Virus record (IMG/VR): IMGVR_UViG_3300014886_000033 | Span: 1-20,705 of that record | Reading direction: 5' to 3' (one strand) | Origin: a virus | Length of the DNA stretch: 20,705 nt | In this document: positions 7,695 to 15,145 of the stretch, piece after piece | Layout of the letters: each line of letters opens with the position of its first letter | How positions within the stretch are numbered: the first letter of the stretch is position 1 | Notes under the pieces: generated by a model | What the model was told of the DNA's origin: nothing | Database searches by the model: none | What the model saw: the letters and a program-made list of their open reading frames with translations, nothing else | Made by a program: the position numbers and the translations under genes

Positions 7695-9729
7695 ACTTTT
7701 AAACACTCAGAATGTAAATACCTTACTTGAACTGGTAGAGTCAGAACTCAATTATAGACATGCGAAGGGATTGCATATTCCAAATAGAGGAATGTACCTC
7801 CCATCGCCACACGCTAAGCTTATTCACGATTGTCATAAGACAGTAATCCTCAAGGATAGGAAATTTAAGATAGCAGGTGTCCCATTCCTATACTGTGACA
7901 ACAAATATGCTTATGGTGTGTTAGAACTCAAGGAGCCAAAAGAAATTGAGACAGGAGGGCAATTTAAGGCTCTCCAGAAATATCACAGAGTAACCAAGAA
8001 AGAGTTTGAAAATTGGAATTGGTCACTTCCCCTTTACGCTTATTACATTAAAGAAGTCCACAATTTTAAGAAGCCTGTAAGAATTAACCTTCCTCAAGGC
8101 GTACAAAACTTTATTAAGAATCCAGTTCAATATTTAGAAGATAGCGAGTATCCATTTACTGGCAAGCATGAATTATCTCTTCCCCTACAAATAAACTGTC
8201 CTAATTGTGGAAGATGGATATACGTTCCACATTCTCCGATTCCGTCTGATTGTCCTTATTGTGGTTATCAGTTGAAAGAGCGAGAAGAAGAAAAATCACG
8301 AATGGTTCCTCTCCCAAAAGAAGAATACTCTCGAATAGTTAAGGATTATCCTCTCAAACCTTTACCTAAGAAATATTATAAAGACCAGAGAGGAGGAGTG
8401 GCTTGGTGTTTTGCCTCTCCCCGAACAAAAGTCCTTACGGAAGGCGGATGGAAACCTTGGAATAAGATTTATCCGGGCGAGAAAGTCCTGACTCATAAGG
8501 GTAGGTTCATGCGAGTCACACGAAAGGATGTGTTTGAAGGCATTTATGATTGGATTAAAGTTCATCTTCAGTGTGATAATATAAAGGACCTTAAATACGA
8601 TATTCGAGTGACTGAAAATCACCCCTTTCTCACAACAGAAGGTTGGAGGGAGGCAAAAGACCTAAAGGTTGGCGACAAGATTATCTCAAAAACACCTAAG
8701 CGTTGTCTTAATTGTCGTGTTCCGATTCCTCTTTCATGGAATGCGAAGACAGATTTTATGTTTTGTAGTGATGATTGTGCACGAAACTATGAATGGACAG
8801 AAGAGAGTTTACACACTGAATACATTGATAAACAAATTTATGATAATCCTCTTGTTGATGTCACAGTCACAGTTGTGAAAATAGAAAGAATTAAGATTCC
8901 AAAAGACTCTACTGTGTGGACACAGACTCATGCTTGTTCTTTAGAGGTAGAGGAAGACCATTCGTACATGACTCCTTTGGGATTCTCTCACAACTCACAA
9001 TGGCACATTAGAGGCATTGAACCAGAAGACAAAGAGGCATTTGATAAAGGCAAGATATCATTTGAGGAAATGATACTACATCACAGTTTGCATCAAGATT
9101 TAAGATGGAAGCTTGATGGTGTTTCAACTCTCCCACAATGCACTATAACAGAAAGTGATATGCAGTCTTATGTGAGAGGAATGTTAGGACAACTCAACCC
9201 TGAGCAAAAGGGTCCAGCTAATGTTCAGAAGGTTAAAGTTATTCCTAAAGTTGAGATTGCTAAACCTACAATGCCAAAGTCCAAAATAAAGGAATTCCTT
9301 ATAGACAAGGAAGGAGCTAAGCTTATCAATAAGATTATAATTCACGAAACTTCTTTCTTCATTTCTCCTGGGGAAGTTGGGAGCTTGCCGTACACTTGGG
9401 CTTATTTGGGAACAATTTGGACAGGAAAGGTAGAGACGGGCGTTGAGAGAGGAGATTATCATGAGCTCTTCTTTTATTCTGATAAAGATTTACCTGAACC
9501 TAACAGAAAATTCTTTGACGGACGATTTATACTGAGGGCATTTAGAGGCGAAGCAGCACGAGGGGGAAAGACATGGTGGTTGTGGAAGTCTACCAAAAAT
9601 CCATATCCACAGAACCCTTGGTGTTATTGTGATCAAGGTGAGCATGAAGTTTTGCCTCTCGATGAGATTAAATACTGGGGTCATGAAGATTATCCTGAGT
9701 GGAAAACACGAAAAGATGAATGTGAATAA
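7684..9729 (+). CDS. ASCH-like / zinc ribbon / LigD-type 3'-phosphoesterase-like protein with intein
   Basis: The precursor is 681 aa; removing the intein (residues 242-437) leaves 485 aa. Residues about 30-150 resemble an ASCH/PUA-like fold (GVPFLYCDNKYAYGVLEL, then PLYAYYIKEV). Residues 172-193 are a zinc ribbon (CPNC and CPYC). After splicing, QWHIRG and, after an insertion of about 25 residues, SLHQDLR would supply the H-x(n)-HxDxR signature of the 3'-phosphoesterase domain of bacterial LigD. Here these are H441, H470, D472 and R474. Later blocks (ISPGEVGS, GVERGDYHELFF, RFILRAFRG, KTWWLWKS) also fit that fold. Known family members remove 3'-phosphate or ribonucleotide ends before ligation. 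The ATG at 7684 follows AAGG and overlaps the ligase stop. The phosphoesterase call is moderate to good; the ASCH call is weaker. Confidence 0.78.
   Translation: MKSELLNTQNVNTLLELVESELNYRHAKGLHIPNRGMYLPSPHAKLIHDCHKTVILKDRKFKIAGVPFLYCDNKYAYGVLELKEPKEIETGGQFKALQKYHRVTKKEFENWNWSLPLYAYYIKEVHNFKKPVRINLPQGVQNFIKNPVQYLEDSEYPFTGKHELSLPLQINCPNCGRWIYVPHSPIPSDCPYCGYQLKEREEEKSRMVPLPKEEYSRIVKDYPLKPLPKKYYKDQRGGVAWCFASPRTKVLTEGGWKPWNKIYPGEKVLTHKGRFMRVTRKDVFEGIYDWIKVHLQCDNIKDLKYDIRVTENHPFLTTEGWREAKDLKVGDKIISKTPKRCLNCRVPIPLSWNAKTDFMFCSDDCARNYEWTEESLHTEYIDKQIYDNPLVDVTVTVVKIERIKIPKDSTVWTQTHACSLEVEEDHSYMTPLGFSHNSQWHIRGIEPEDKEAFDKGKISFEEMILHHSLHQDLRWKLDGVSTLPQCTITESDMQSYVRGMLGQLNPEQKGPANVQKVKVIPKVEIAKPTMPKSKIKEFLIDKEGAKLINKIIIHETSFFISPGEVGSLPYTWAYLGTIWTGKVETGVERGDYHELFFYSDKDLPEPNRKFFDGRFILRAFRGEAARGGKTWWLWKSTKNPYPQNPWCYCDQGEHEVLPLDEIKYWGHEDYPEWKTRKDECE
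8407..8994 (+). mobile_element. Intein (mini, Hint fold, zinc-finger-like insertion)
   Basis: A 196-aa in-frame protein-splicing element. It begins with Cys (TGT at 8407; CFASPRTKVLTEGGW, block A) and carries block B TENHPFLTTEGW. It ends with block F (LEVEEDHSYMTPLGF) and block G His-Asn (AAC at 8992-8994), followed by Ser as the +1 extein nucleophile. All splicing residues are present, so it should be active. It is too short for a LAGLIDADG endonuclease. Between blocks B and F it carries a CxxC...CxxxC module (CLNC and CSDDC) that looks like a zinc finger or a remnant of an HNH-type insert. It sits three residues before the first presumed active-site His of the host domain. Confidence 0.92.
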
Positions 9730-9758
9730 CTCTTCTTTAACATTGTAGTCCTCATAAT

Positions 9759-10694
9759 ATGGGTTGGTTATCTGATTATGAATACAGGAAGAAAGTAACT
9801 ATCTCCGGTTCGAGTGGAGCCGGAGAAAATTATCAAGTTAAGTTAAAAATAGGTTCGTCATCTGGTGGAGACTTCCATTTAGAGGGACACTGCGAGGACT
9901 TCCCTAATGACATCCGCTTTACAGATAACGATGGCACTACTCCTCTTGATTATTGGATAGAAGATCCTTCTGAAGACCCTATTACGGTTTGGGTAGAGGT
10001 TAACGATAACTTAGATAATAACGTGGATATTTACGTGTATTATGGTAAGAGTGGAGAAGTTTCAGCAAGCGATGCGGAAGCGACATTTATAAGAGTAATA
10101 AATGGAAATCAACCAGTTAAAGGTAGCTGGCATTTCGATGAAAACTCTGGAATCATCGCTGAAGACACCTCTGGCAATGACTATGATGGAAGTATTCACG
10201 GAGCAGATTGGACAACAGGAAAATTTGGCTCTGCTTTGAGTTTTAACGGAAGCAGTGATTACGTGGATTGCGAGAATGTAGGAACTTCGATTGATAAAAC
10301 TTACAGTGTAAGTCTGTGGTTTAAGGTTGATAGTCTGAGCCATGAGATGCAGATTTTTTCAGGTGGTGGTACTTCAGGTGATAATCGGTATCCAGATATT
10401 GTATTGTGGACTAGCGGAAAGATTGGATTTAGAATAAATGACGCAGATCCGGGAGCTTGTTCTGCTGAAGGACTTATTTCATCAAATACTTGGTATCATG
10501 TTGTAGGGGTAGTTGAAAGTGATGGAAAAACCACTCGCCTTTATGTGAATGGAGACGAAAAAGCAACTCATGTCCATACATCTGATGCTGTATTTTACGA
10601 TGATGTTAATATAGGAAGAAGGGGAAATGATACTAACTATTTTGATGGTATCATTGATGAAGTTTTTGTCTTTAATAGGGCTTTGAGTGCTTAA
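9759..10694 (+). CDS. Fibre/adhesin N-terminal part: DUF2341 + LamG (ends at in-frame TAA)
   Basis: A 311-aa product if the TAA is respected. Residues 1-110 match the DUF2341 pattern (YRKKVTI, FPNDIRFTDNDG, LDYWIE, ITVWVEV, IYVYYG). Residues about 125-311 match a LamG/concanavalin-like domain (GSWHFDE, DTSGNDYDG, FGSALSFNGSSDYVDC, YSVSLWFKV, IDEVFVFNRALSA). Such domains bind carbohydrate or form adhesin modules on tail fibres. The stop interrupts the final LamG motif, where homologues normally read ALSAEEI followed by a helix, and the same frame then stays open to 14282. The start lacks an obvious SD after a 29-base gap. It is best read as the front of one large gene. Confidence 0.8.
   Translation: MGWLSDYEYRKKVTISGSSGAGENYQVKLKIGSSSGGDFHLEGHCEDFPNDIRFTDNDGTTPLDYWIEDPSEDPITVWVEVNDNLDNNVDIYVYYGKSGEVSASDAEATFIRVINGNQPVKGSWHFDENSGIIAEDTSGNDYDGSIHGADWTTGKFGSALSFNGSSDYVDCENVGTSIDKTYSVSLWFKVDSLSHEMQIFSGGGTSGDNRYPDIVLWTSGKIGFRINDADPGACSAEGLISSNTWYHVVGVVESDGKTTRLYVNGDEKATHVHTSDAVFYDDVNIGRRGNDTNYFDGIIDEVFVFNRALSA
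9765..10088 (+). repeat. Direct repeat copy 1 (DUF2341 unit)
   Basis: This pairs with 10938-11261 at a constant offset of 1173 bases without gaps. The strongest shared stretch includes GGTTCGTCATCTGGTGGAGA. Conservation at the DNA level suggests a fairly recent internal duplication. Confidence 0.8.
10692..10694 (+). other. In-frame TAA splitting the fibre gene
   Basis: The codon sits where LamG domains usually have Glu (ALSA-stop-EISDLYNNYG). The reading frame continues unbroken on both sides, and a GAA to TAA change would explain it. It may be a nonsense mutation, a programmed readthrough site, or a sequencing or assembly error. Confidence 0.85.
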
Positions 10695-10874
10695 GAAATT
10701 TCCGATTTATATAACAACTACGGTTATACAACAATAAACTATCCAGGCAGAGTTTTAATTCGCAAATATGTTTCTCCTGAGCCGACATTCAGTAGTGCTG
10801 GAAGTGAAGAAACCAGCTTTTCTTGTACAGACATAATTGGATTACAAGACAGTTCCTCCAGAAGCGGACCGATT

Positions 10875-13800
10875 GTGGGAAGTTGTACTGACATTTTAGA
10901 TTCCACATCTTCCTCTTCTCTTCTAAAGATAGCTCCCTGGCTTTCGGGTTTTTCTTATAGGAAACGATTAATTATTAACGGTTCAAATGGAGCGGGCACA
11001 GGATACCAAATTAAGCTTAAGATTGGTTCGTCATCTGGTGGAGATTTTCATCTTAATGGTCACTGTTCAGATTTCCCCAATGACATACGTTTCACAAAAG
11101 ACGATGGTCTTACTCTCTTGAAATACTGGATAGAAGATCCTTCGGAAGATCCAATTACTGTATGGGTAAAGATTGATGATAACTTAGACAGCAATAAAGA
11201 AATTTACTGCTACTATGGTAGTTCTATTGCCTCCTCTTTAAGCGACGGAGAGGAGACTTTTGAGTTCTTCGATGATTTTCTTGGAACACCATATCAAGTG
11301 TCATTTGCAAATATCTCTACGAATACTTACGGGAATGGCATCTATCCCCCGCAATATCCACAAGCAATTTACGTTCCTTCACAAAATAAGACATATATTA
11401 TATTTCAAACTCGTTATGTTGGGCGACACATAATTGAGTATGATCATTCAACAAAGACATTCCAGAATGAGACAGATATTGGGGGACACACACTGTGGGG
11501 AGAAAATCAACCCGGTCATGGCGCTCCTGCGTTAGGCATTGATGGCGATGGATATTTATATGTATTTTATGGTTCACATGGTGGTCCTCAGTATTATAAA
11601 AAATCTACAAATCCTTACGACATAACGTCATGGGGAAGTGAACAAACTCTTGTAAGCGCAGCGACCTACCCTCAAGTTTTTTGGACAGATAACAAACTGT
11701 GGGTATTTTATAGAAATGGTCCCCAAGAATGGGTATATAAGACTACATCGGATGGCGGCTCAACATGGAGTAATGAAGTAGAAATCACTGATTTTGATTC
11801 TCAACCTAATTTCTGGGGTGTTTATGCAAGGACAATGAAAGCACCCAATGGTGACATTCATATTGTGTGGTTATGGAGAAATGATGCAAATGATTATTTT
11901 AATCTTTATTATGCTTACTATGATATTTCAGAAGGGAAATGGAAGAAACGAGATGGGACTGAATTGACATTACCTATAAGCGAAAGTGAGGCTGATAAAG
12001 TATTTGACGGGAGTCATACATGGATATGGGGTCTGGATATTGATGAGAACAATGAACCGTATATTTTCTGGGCATATTCAGGAGATAATAAATTGAAATT
12101 AACAAAGTGGAAAAATAGTGCGTGGCATACCTACAATATAACTGACTATCCTTTTTACAAGAGTGGCTCCTTTGGCGCCTTGAAAGTCGATGACTCATCT
12201 AATCTACGAGTGATAGCGGACAGTTCTGACCACAAAACTGCTAAATTGTATAAAAGTACAGATGGTGGTGAAACATGGCAATTCGTAAAAATAGTCTCCG
12301 AAGAGTTACCAGGCATGGAGTATGGACCGGGGAGTGGTGCAGGATTCCAGTCTGTATTTAATGCAAACAGTGAATTAGAATTTCTTTTGGGACCTGGAGA
12401 CAATCCACAGGACAATGGTATTTGTGGTGCGTGGGGACAAGATAGTGACTTTACACATAATGAATATATTTATGATCTTTCAAATAAGTGGAACATAAAT
12501 AAAAATCCTGAAGTCGAAAATGGGATATTGACATGTACAGGCGAAGACAATGAGGCGGTACACTCAAAAACCACATTTTTATACAAAGCATTAAAGGTAA
12601 GAGCAAAAGTAACACACGGTGGAAGTGATGATGCAGGCAATGTGGGATTCGCAACAGATCTCAATGGAGGTAATTTAAACGCAGAACGATTTTGGGTCGT
12701 TACTCCCACACGAACAAAAGTGTGTAGCGGTAATGCAGAAAACCAAGAATGTACTGACATAACAAGCTATAATGCTGCTTGGCATATATGGGAAGTATTA
12801 TGGAAAGAAGGAGAGGCAAAGTTTATAGTTGATGACAACTTAGAGGCAACTCATTCTACTTATGTCTGCGAACAAGCAATACCTATAATGTTTCAGAGTT
12901 ATCGCCCAGATGCAACAACAGAGGTTGATTGGGTTTTTGTTCGGAAGTACGTCTCCCCAGAACCTTCTTTCAGCGGCGCTCAAGCCGAGGAGGGACCCGT
13001 GTTCACTTGTGGAGACACGCTTGCAAATTCAGTTGCTTCTTCTGTTCATAGAGACATTTTTCCGACGTGCTTAGAAACTCTGAGTTGTCAAGATACTCTT
13101 TTCTCTCTTCTTTCTTCGATCTGTCGTTCTCAAGACTCATTGGGATTGATGGATTCAAGTGTCTCTTTAGCTGTTCTTTTACTCAATGCAATTGACTCAA
13201 TAGACGTTAGTGATGGTTGTACTCTTTCTCTCTCGTTTTCATCATCTTGTCTGGACGTGTTACACGCCATCGATAGTGCCTCGTATCCATTGCCAAATGT
13301 GGTTAGTTGTTTAGATAGCTTAGGGACTCAAGACTCCTTTTCGTCACTCCTTTCAATGCTATGTCAAAGCAAGGATAATATTGGAGGAGCAGATGGTGAA
13401 ACTTCTCAACTTTCAGTTGAACGAGCATTACTCGATATTCTTGCTTTCCAAGATACCTCTTCTTATCTTGCGGGTATTATTGCTTCAGCTTCCGATGTTC
13501 TTAATGTGCAAGATTTGAATAGTATTCGTTTAACATTCTCTTGTTCAAGCATAGACATTATTAAGAATGTAGATAGTGGAGGAATTAATGTTACATTCCA
13601 CTTGAGTGGAGATGACATACTTAAAGGAGCGGATTATGTCTCTGGCAACCTTCAAGTTCTTCTTGATTCCTTATCAGTCTTTAAGAATACAGACCAAAGT
13701 GCTTCTTCATTACTGGGTTTCATTCTCAGATCAGCTTCTGACGTACTCGATATGTATGATTTGAATACAGCCACGCTTCAGATATCCTCTTCCTCAATAG

Positions 13801-14282
13801 ATCTCTTCAGGACAGAAGATAATTCCTCTATTAACATCACGTTCCATTTAAACAGTGCAGACGTCTTTAAAAATTCTGATTCAGCAATTCTCAATTTACA
13901 AGCCCTTCTTAGTGCGTTAGAAGCTCTTGAGATTAGCGATAGTAGTGCGTCTTCTCTGTTTGCTGAGATATTAGCTTCCGCTTCTGATTTACTCTCCGCA
14001 TCTGACTACAATGAAATCCGTTTGGAGTTTCTTAATTCTTCTATCGACGTGATTAAGTCTGAAGATGGTGTTACTCCCAATTTTACTTTGCATTTGAACA
14101 GTTCGGATATTCTTCATGGATTAGATTCTGTTACAGCTAAACTCGAAGCCATTCTACATGCCATGTCCGAATTTAAGAGTACAGACGAATCTTCGACACG
14201 CAAGAAAGTTGTTCTTGTTACTCCCGTTAAGATATTTAAAGCTCAACAAAAAATCTTAATCTTTAAAGCAGAGAACATTTAA
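10875..14282 (+). CDS. Fibre/adhesin C-terminal part: DUF2341, sialidase-like, LamG-like, 20-residue repeats
   Basis: The frame is continuous with the upstream fibre gene (open from 10695). The only initiation candidate near the front is GTG 10875, without a convincing SD. If that start is used, the product is 1135 aa. Domains in order: DUF2341 (10938-11261); a beta-propeller-like region with Asp boxes SDGGSTW (about 11747-11767) and TDGGETW (about 12258-12278), as in sialidases and BNR proteins; a LamG/jelly-roll-like segment (about 12510-12940); an RKYVSPEP linker (12942); then at least 20 tandem repeats with a core of about 20 residues up to 14222, closing with a basic, hydrophobic tail. 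It is likely a tail-tip or fibre protein that binds or trims host surface glycans. Several N-x-S/T sequons occur in the repeats. Confidence 0.8.
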   Translation: MGSCTDILDSTSSSSLLKIAPWLSGFSYRKRLIINGSNGAGTGYQIKLKIGSSSGGDFHLNGHCSDFPNDIRFTKDDGLTLLKYWIEDPSEDPITVWVKIDDNLDSNKEIYCYYGSSIASSLSDGEETFEFFDDFLGTPYQVSFANISTNTYGNGIYPPQYPQAIYVPSQNKTYIIFQTRYVGRHIIEYDHSTKTFQNETDIGGHTLWGENQPGHGAPALGIDGDGYLYVFYGSHGGPQYYKKSTNPYDITSWGSEQTLVSAATYPQVFWTDNKLWVFYRNGPQEWVYKTTSDGGSTWSNEVEITDFDSQPNFWGVYARTMKAPNGDIHIVWLWRNDANDYFNLYYAYYDISEGKWKKRDGTELTLPISESEADKVFDGSHTWIWGLDIDENNEPYIFWAYSGDNKLKLTKWKNSAWHTYNITDYPFYKSGSFGALKVDDSSNLRVIADSSDHKTAKLYKSTDGGETWQFVKIVSEELPGMEYGPGSGAGFQSVFNANSELEFLLGPGDNPQDNGICGAWGQDSDFTHNEYIYDLSNKWNINKNPEVENGILTCTGEDNEAVHSKTTFLYKALKVRAKVTHGGSDDAGNVGFATDLNGGNLNAERFWVVTPTRTKVCSGNAENQECTDITSYNAAWHIWEVLWKEGEAKFIVDDNLEATHSTYVCEQAIPIMFQSYRPDATTEVDWVFVRKYVSPEPSFSGAQAEEGPVFTCGDTLANSVASSVHRDIFPTCLETLSCQDTLFSLLSSICRSQDSLGLMDSSVSLAVLLLNAIDSIDVSDGCTLSLSFSSSCLDVLHAIDSASYPLPNVVSCLDSLGTQDSFSSLLSMLCQSKDNIGGADGETSQLSVERALLDILAFQDTSSYLAGIIASASDVLNVQDLNSIRLTFSCSSIDIIKNVDSGGINVTFHLSGDDILKGADYVSGNLQVLLDSLSVFKNTDQSASSLLGFILRSASDVLDMYDLNTATLQISSSSIDLFRTEDNSSINITFHLNSADVFKNSDSAILNLQALLSALEALEISDSSASSLFAEILASASDLLSASDYNEIRLEFLNSSIDVIKSEDGVTPNFTLHLNSSDILHGLDSVTAKLEAILHAMSEFKSTDESSTRKKVVLVTPVKIFKAQQKILIFKAENI
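10938..11261 (+). repeat. Direct repeat copy 2 (DUF2341 unit)
   Basis: Second copy of the DUF2341-coding unit; see copy 1. Differences are mostly third-position and conservative changes (for example FPNDIRFTKDDG against FPNDIRFTDNDG). Confidence 0.8.
13008..14222 (+). repeat. Tandem 20-residue (60-bp) repeats in the fibre C-terminus
   Basis: The unit is roughly x-x-D-x-L-x-x-x-D-S followed by about ten residues ending in a Leu/Ser-rich stretch. Eight exact 60-bp units occupy 13008-13487, most starting with Cys, Ser, Ala or Leu before the Asp. From 13488 a 246-bp super-unit (20+20+20+22 residues) repeats three times. Two orphan units (CTDII at 10824 and CTDIL at 10884) follow the first linker copy. 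The repeats are degenerate at DNA level and protein-coding. Confidence 0.9.
13488..14225 (+). repeat. Higher-order 246-bp repeat, three copies
   Basis: Copies begin at 13488, 13734 and 13980 (ASDVLNVQD, ASDVLDMYD, ASDLLSASD), exactly 246 bases apart. Within each copy the four sub-units keep their own identity, for example the second sub-unit begins SID and contains NVTFHL, NITFHL or NFTLHL. Confidence 0.9.
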
Positions 14283-14304
14283 TATTTCTATTTTAAAACG
14301 AAAT

Positions 14305-14310
14305 AGGTGA
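14305..14310 (+). promoter_or_regulatory. Ribosome binding site deciding the start at 14316
   Basis: AGGTGA lies five bases before ATG 14316. The GTG at 14307 in the same frame is part of this SD and is unlikely to be the start. Confidence 0.65.
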
Positions 14311-14315
14311 CTGAT

Positions 14316-14825
14316 ATGAGTGGAAAGATAGGTATTGGTGGTGTGTTCGAGATCGAATGCTATGATAAGGATGGCGAATTGAAGTGGAAAGACGATGCTC
14401 ACAACATGTGGGTTCAGGAAGGAAGAGATTACATTCTAAATGTGATATTTAAGAACGGCACACGTAATGATCCTCTCTACGTTGGTCTTTTCGAGCAGGA
14501 TACTCCTTCGGATAATTGGACGATGTCTAACAATGGAACAACATGGCATGAGAATGAGAGCTATTCTGAGTCAACCCGACAGGAGTTTGTAGATGGTAGC
14601 ATAAGTGGTACCACGACTCGACAGCTCGATAACGATGCCAGCAAAGCTACGTTTAGCATAACCGCAAGTGCAACTCTTAAGGGTGCATTCTTGACAACAG
14701 ATAACACGAAGGGTGGCACGTCTGGCACATTACTATGTGCAGCCACATTTGATGAGGGTGATAGAAGTGTGACAAATGGTGATACAGTGCAGGTTAAGTA
14801 TACGGTCGGTTGTCAGGACGCATAA
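14316..14825 (+). CDS. Tail/fibre-associated structural protein
   Basis: A 169-aa protein. Its front (FEIECYDKDGELKWKDDAHN followed by VQEGRDYILNVIF and PLYVGLF) matches a pattern seen in many uncharacterised tailed-phage structural proteins encoded beside tail fibres. The rest is Ser/Thr-rich and beta-strand-like (TFSITASATLKGAFL, VQVKYTV). There are no enzyme motifs. It starts at ATG 14316 behind a good SD, after a 33-base gap that follows the fibre stop and is AT-rich (TTTTAAAA). A role as a tail-tip, fibre-base or virion surface component is inferred from the pattern and from its neighbours. Confidence 0.65.
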   Translation: MSGKIGIGGVFEIECYDKDGELKWKDDAHNMWVQEGRDYILNVIFKNGTRNDPLYVGLFEQDTPSDNWTMSNNGTTWHENESYSESTRQEFVDGSISGTTTRQLDNDASKATFSITASATLKGAFLTTDNTKGGTSGTLLCAATFDEGDRSVTNGDTVQVKYTVGCQDA

Positions 14826-14830
14826 GCGAA

Positions 14831-15145
14831 ATGGTGCTAATTCCAGATCGTTGTTATAAACAGCCAAACGAAAAGGAGTATCTTCGGATTGATTTCTCTT
14901 CACGATTAGCATCAAAGGAATTTATTACGGGGATACAAAAGTGTAGATGTTACAATTCAAATGGCGATGACGTAACAAGTGATATAATAGAAGATCCAGA
15001 TTACGATGAGACTTCAGTGAAATTTTGGTTTAAAGATGGAACGTCTGGAAGTACCTACAATTTGACCGTACGAGTGGAAACAAACAAAGGAGCCGTGTTA
15101 GAAGAAGATTTAATCTTAGTGGTTGAGGAGATTGGGCATGATTAA
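14831..15145 (+). CDS. Small beta-rich protein, fibre-tail adaptor-like
   Basis: A 104-aa protein. The layout is an N-terminal PNEKEYLRIDFSSRLASKE segment, a middle strand pair, then FWFKDGTSGSTYNLTVRVET and a final strand. This resembles small phage proteins annotated as fibre-tail adaptors, which share the order DWS-x-L, then L/FxxGTxGxTYxhTxxhxT. ATG 14831 starts five bases after the previous stop. An in-frame TTG (14810) would extend it into the upstream gene and is less likely. No strong SD is visible, so translational coupling is probable. The stop overlaps the next gene by eight bases. The assignment is by pattern only. Confidence 0.6.
   Translation: MVLIPDRCYKQPNEKEYLRIDFSSRLASKEFITGIQKCRCYNSNGDDVTSDIIEDPDYDETSVKFWFKDGTSGSTYNLTVRVETNKGAVLEEDLILVVEEIGHD
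15125..15130 (+). promoter_or_regulatory. Ribosome binding site of the small membrane protein gene
   Basis: GAGGAG lies seven bases before ATG 15138. It favours this ATG over the TTG at 15123. Confidence 0.65.

Noticed and set aside
8669-8878. Short + strand frame inside the intein
   Set aside because: It is out of frame with the intein, whose motifs cover the same bases. It could have hinted at a nested endonuclease gene but carries no nuclease motif.
10692-10694. Pyrrolysine or reassigned-code explanation for the in-frame stop
   Set aside because: Pyrrolysine uses TAG, and TAA serves as the normal stop of several other genes here (for example 5271-5273 and 19739-19741), so wholesale reassignment of TAA is unlikely.
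11974-12760. Cluster of antisense frames opposite the fibre gene
   Set aside because: They overlap each other and the fibre coding sequence and show no domain or ribosome binding site; they are shadows.
13008-14225. Regular repeats that might suggest a CRISPR-like array
   Set aside because: The 60-bp period is in frame and degenerate at DNA level, with no constant repeat alternating with unique spacers. It is a protein repeat.
14307-14315. GTG start for the 14316 gene
   Set aside because: The GTG is part of the AGGTGA ribosome binding site for the ATG nine bases later.
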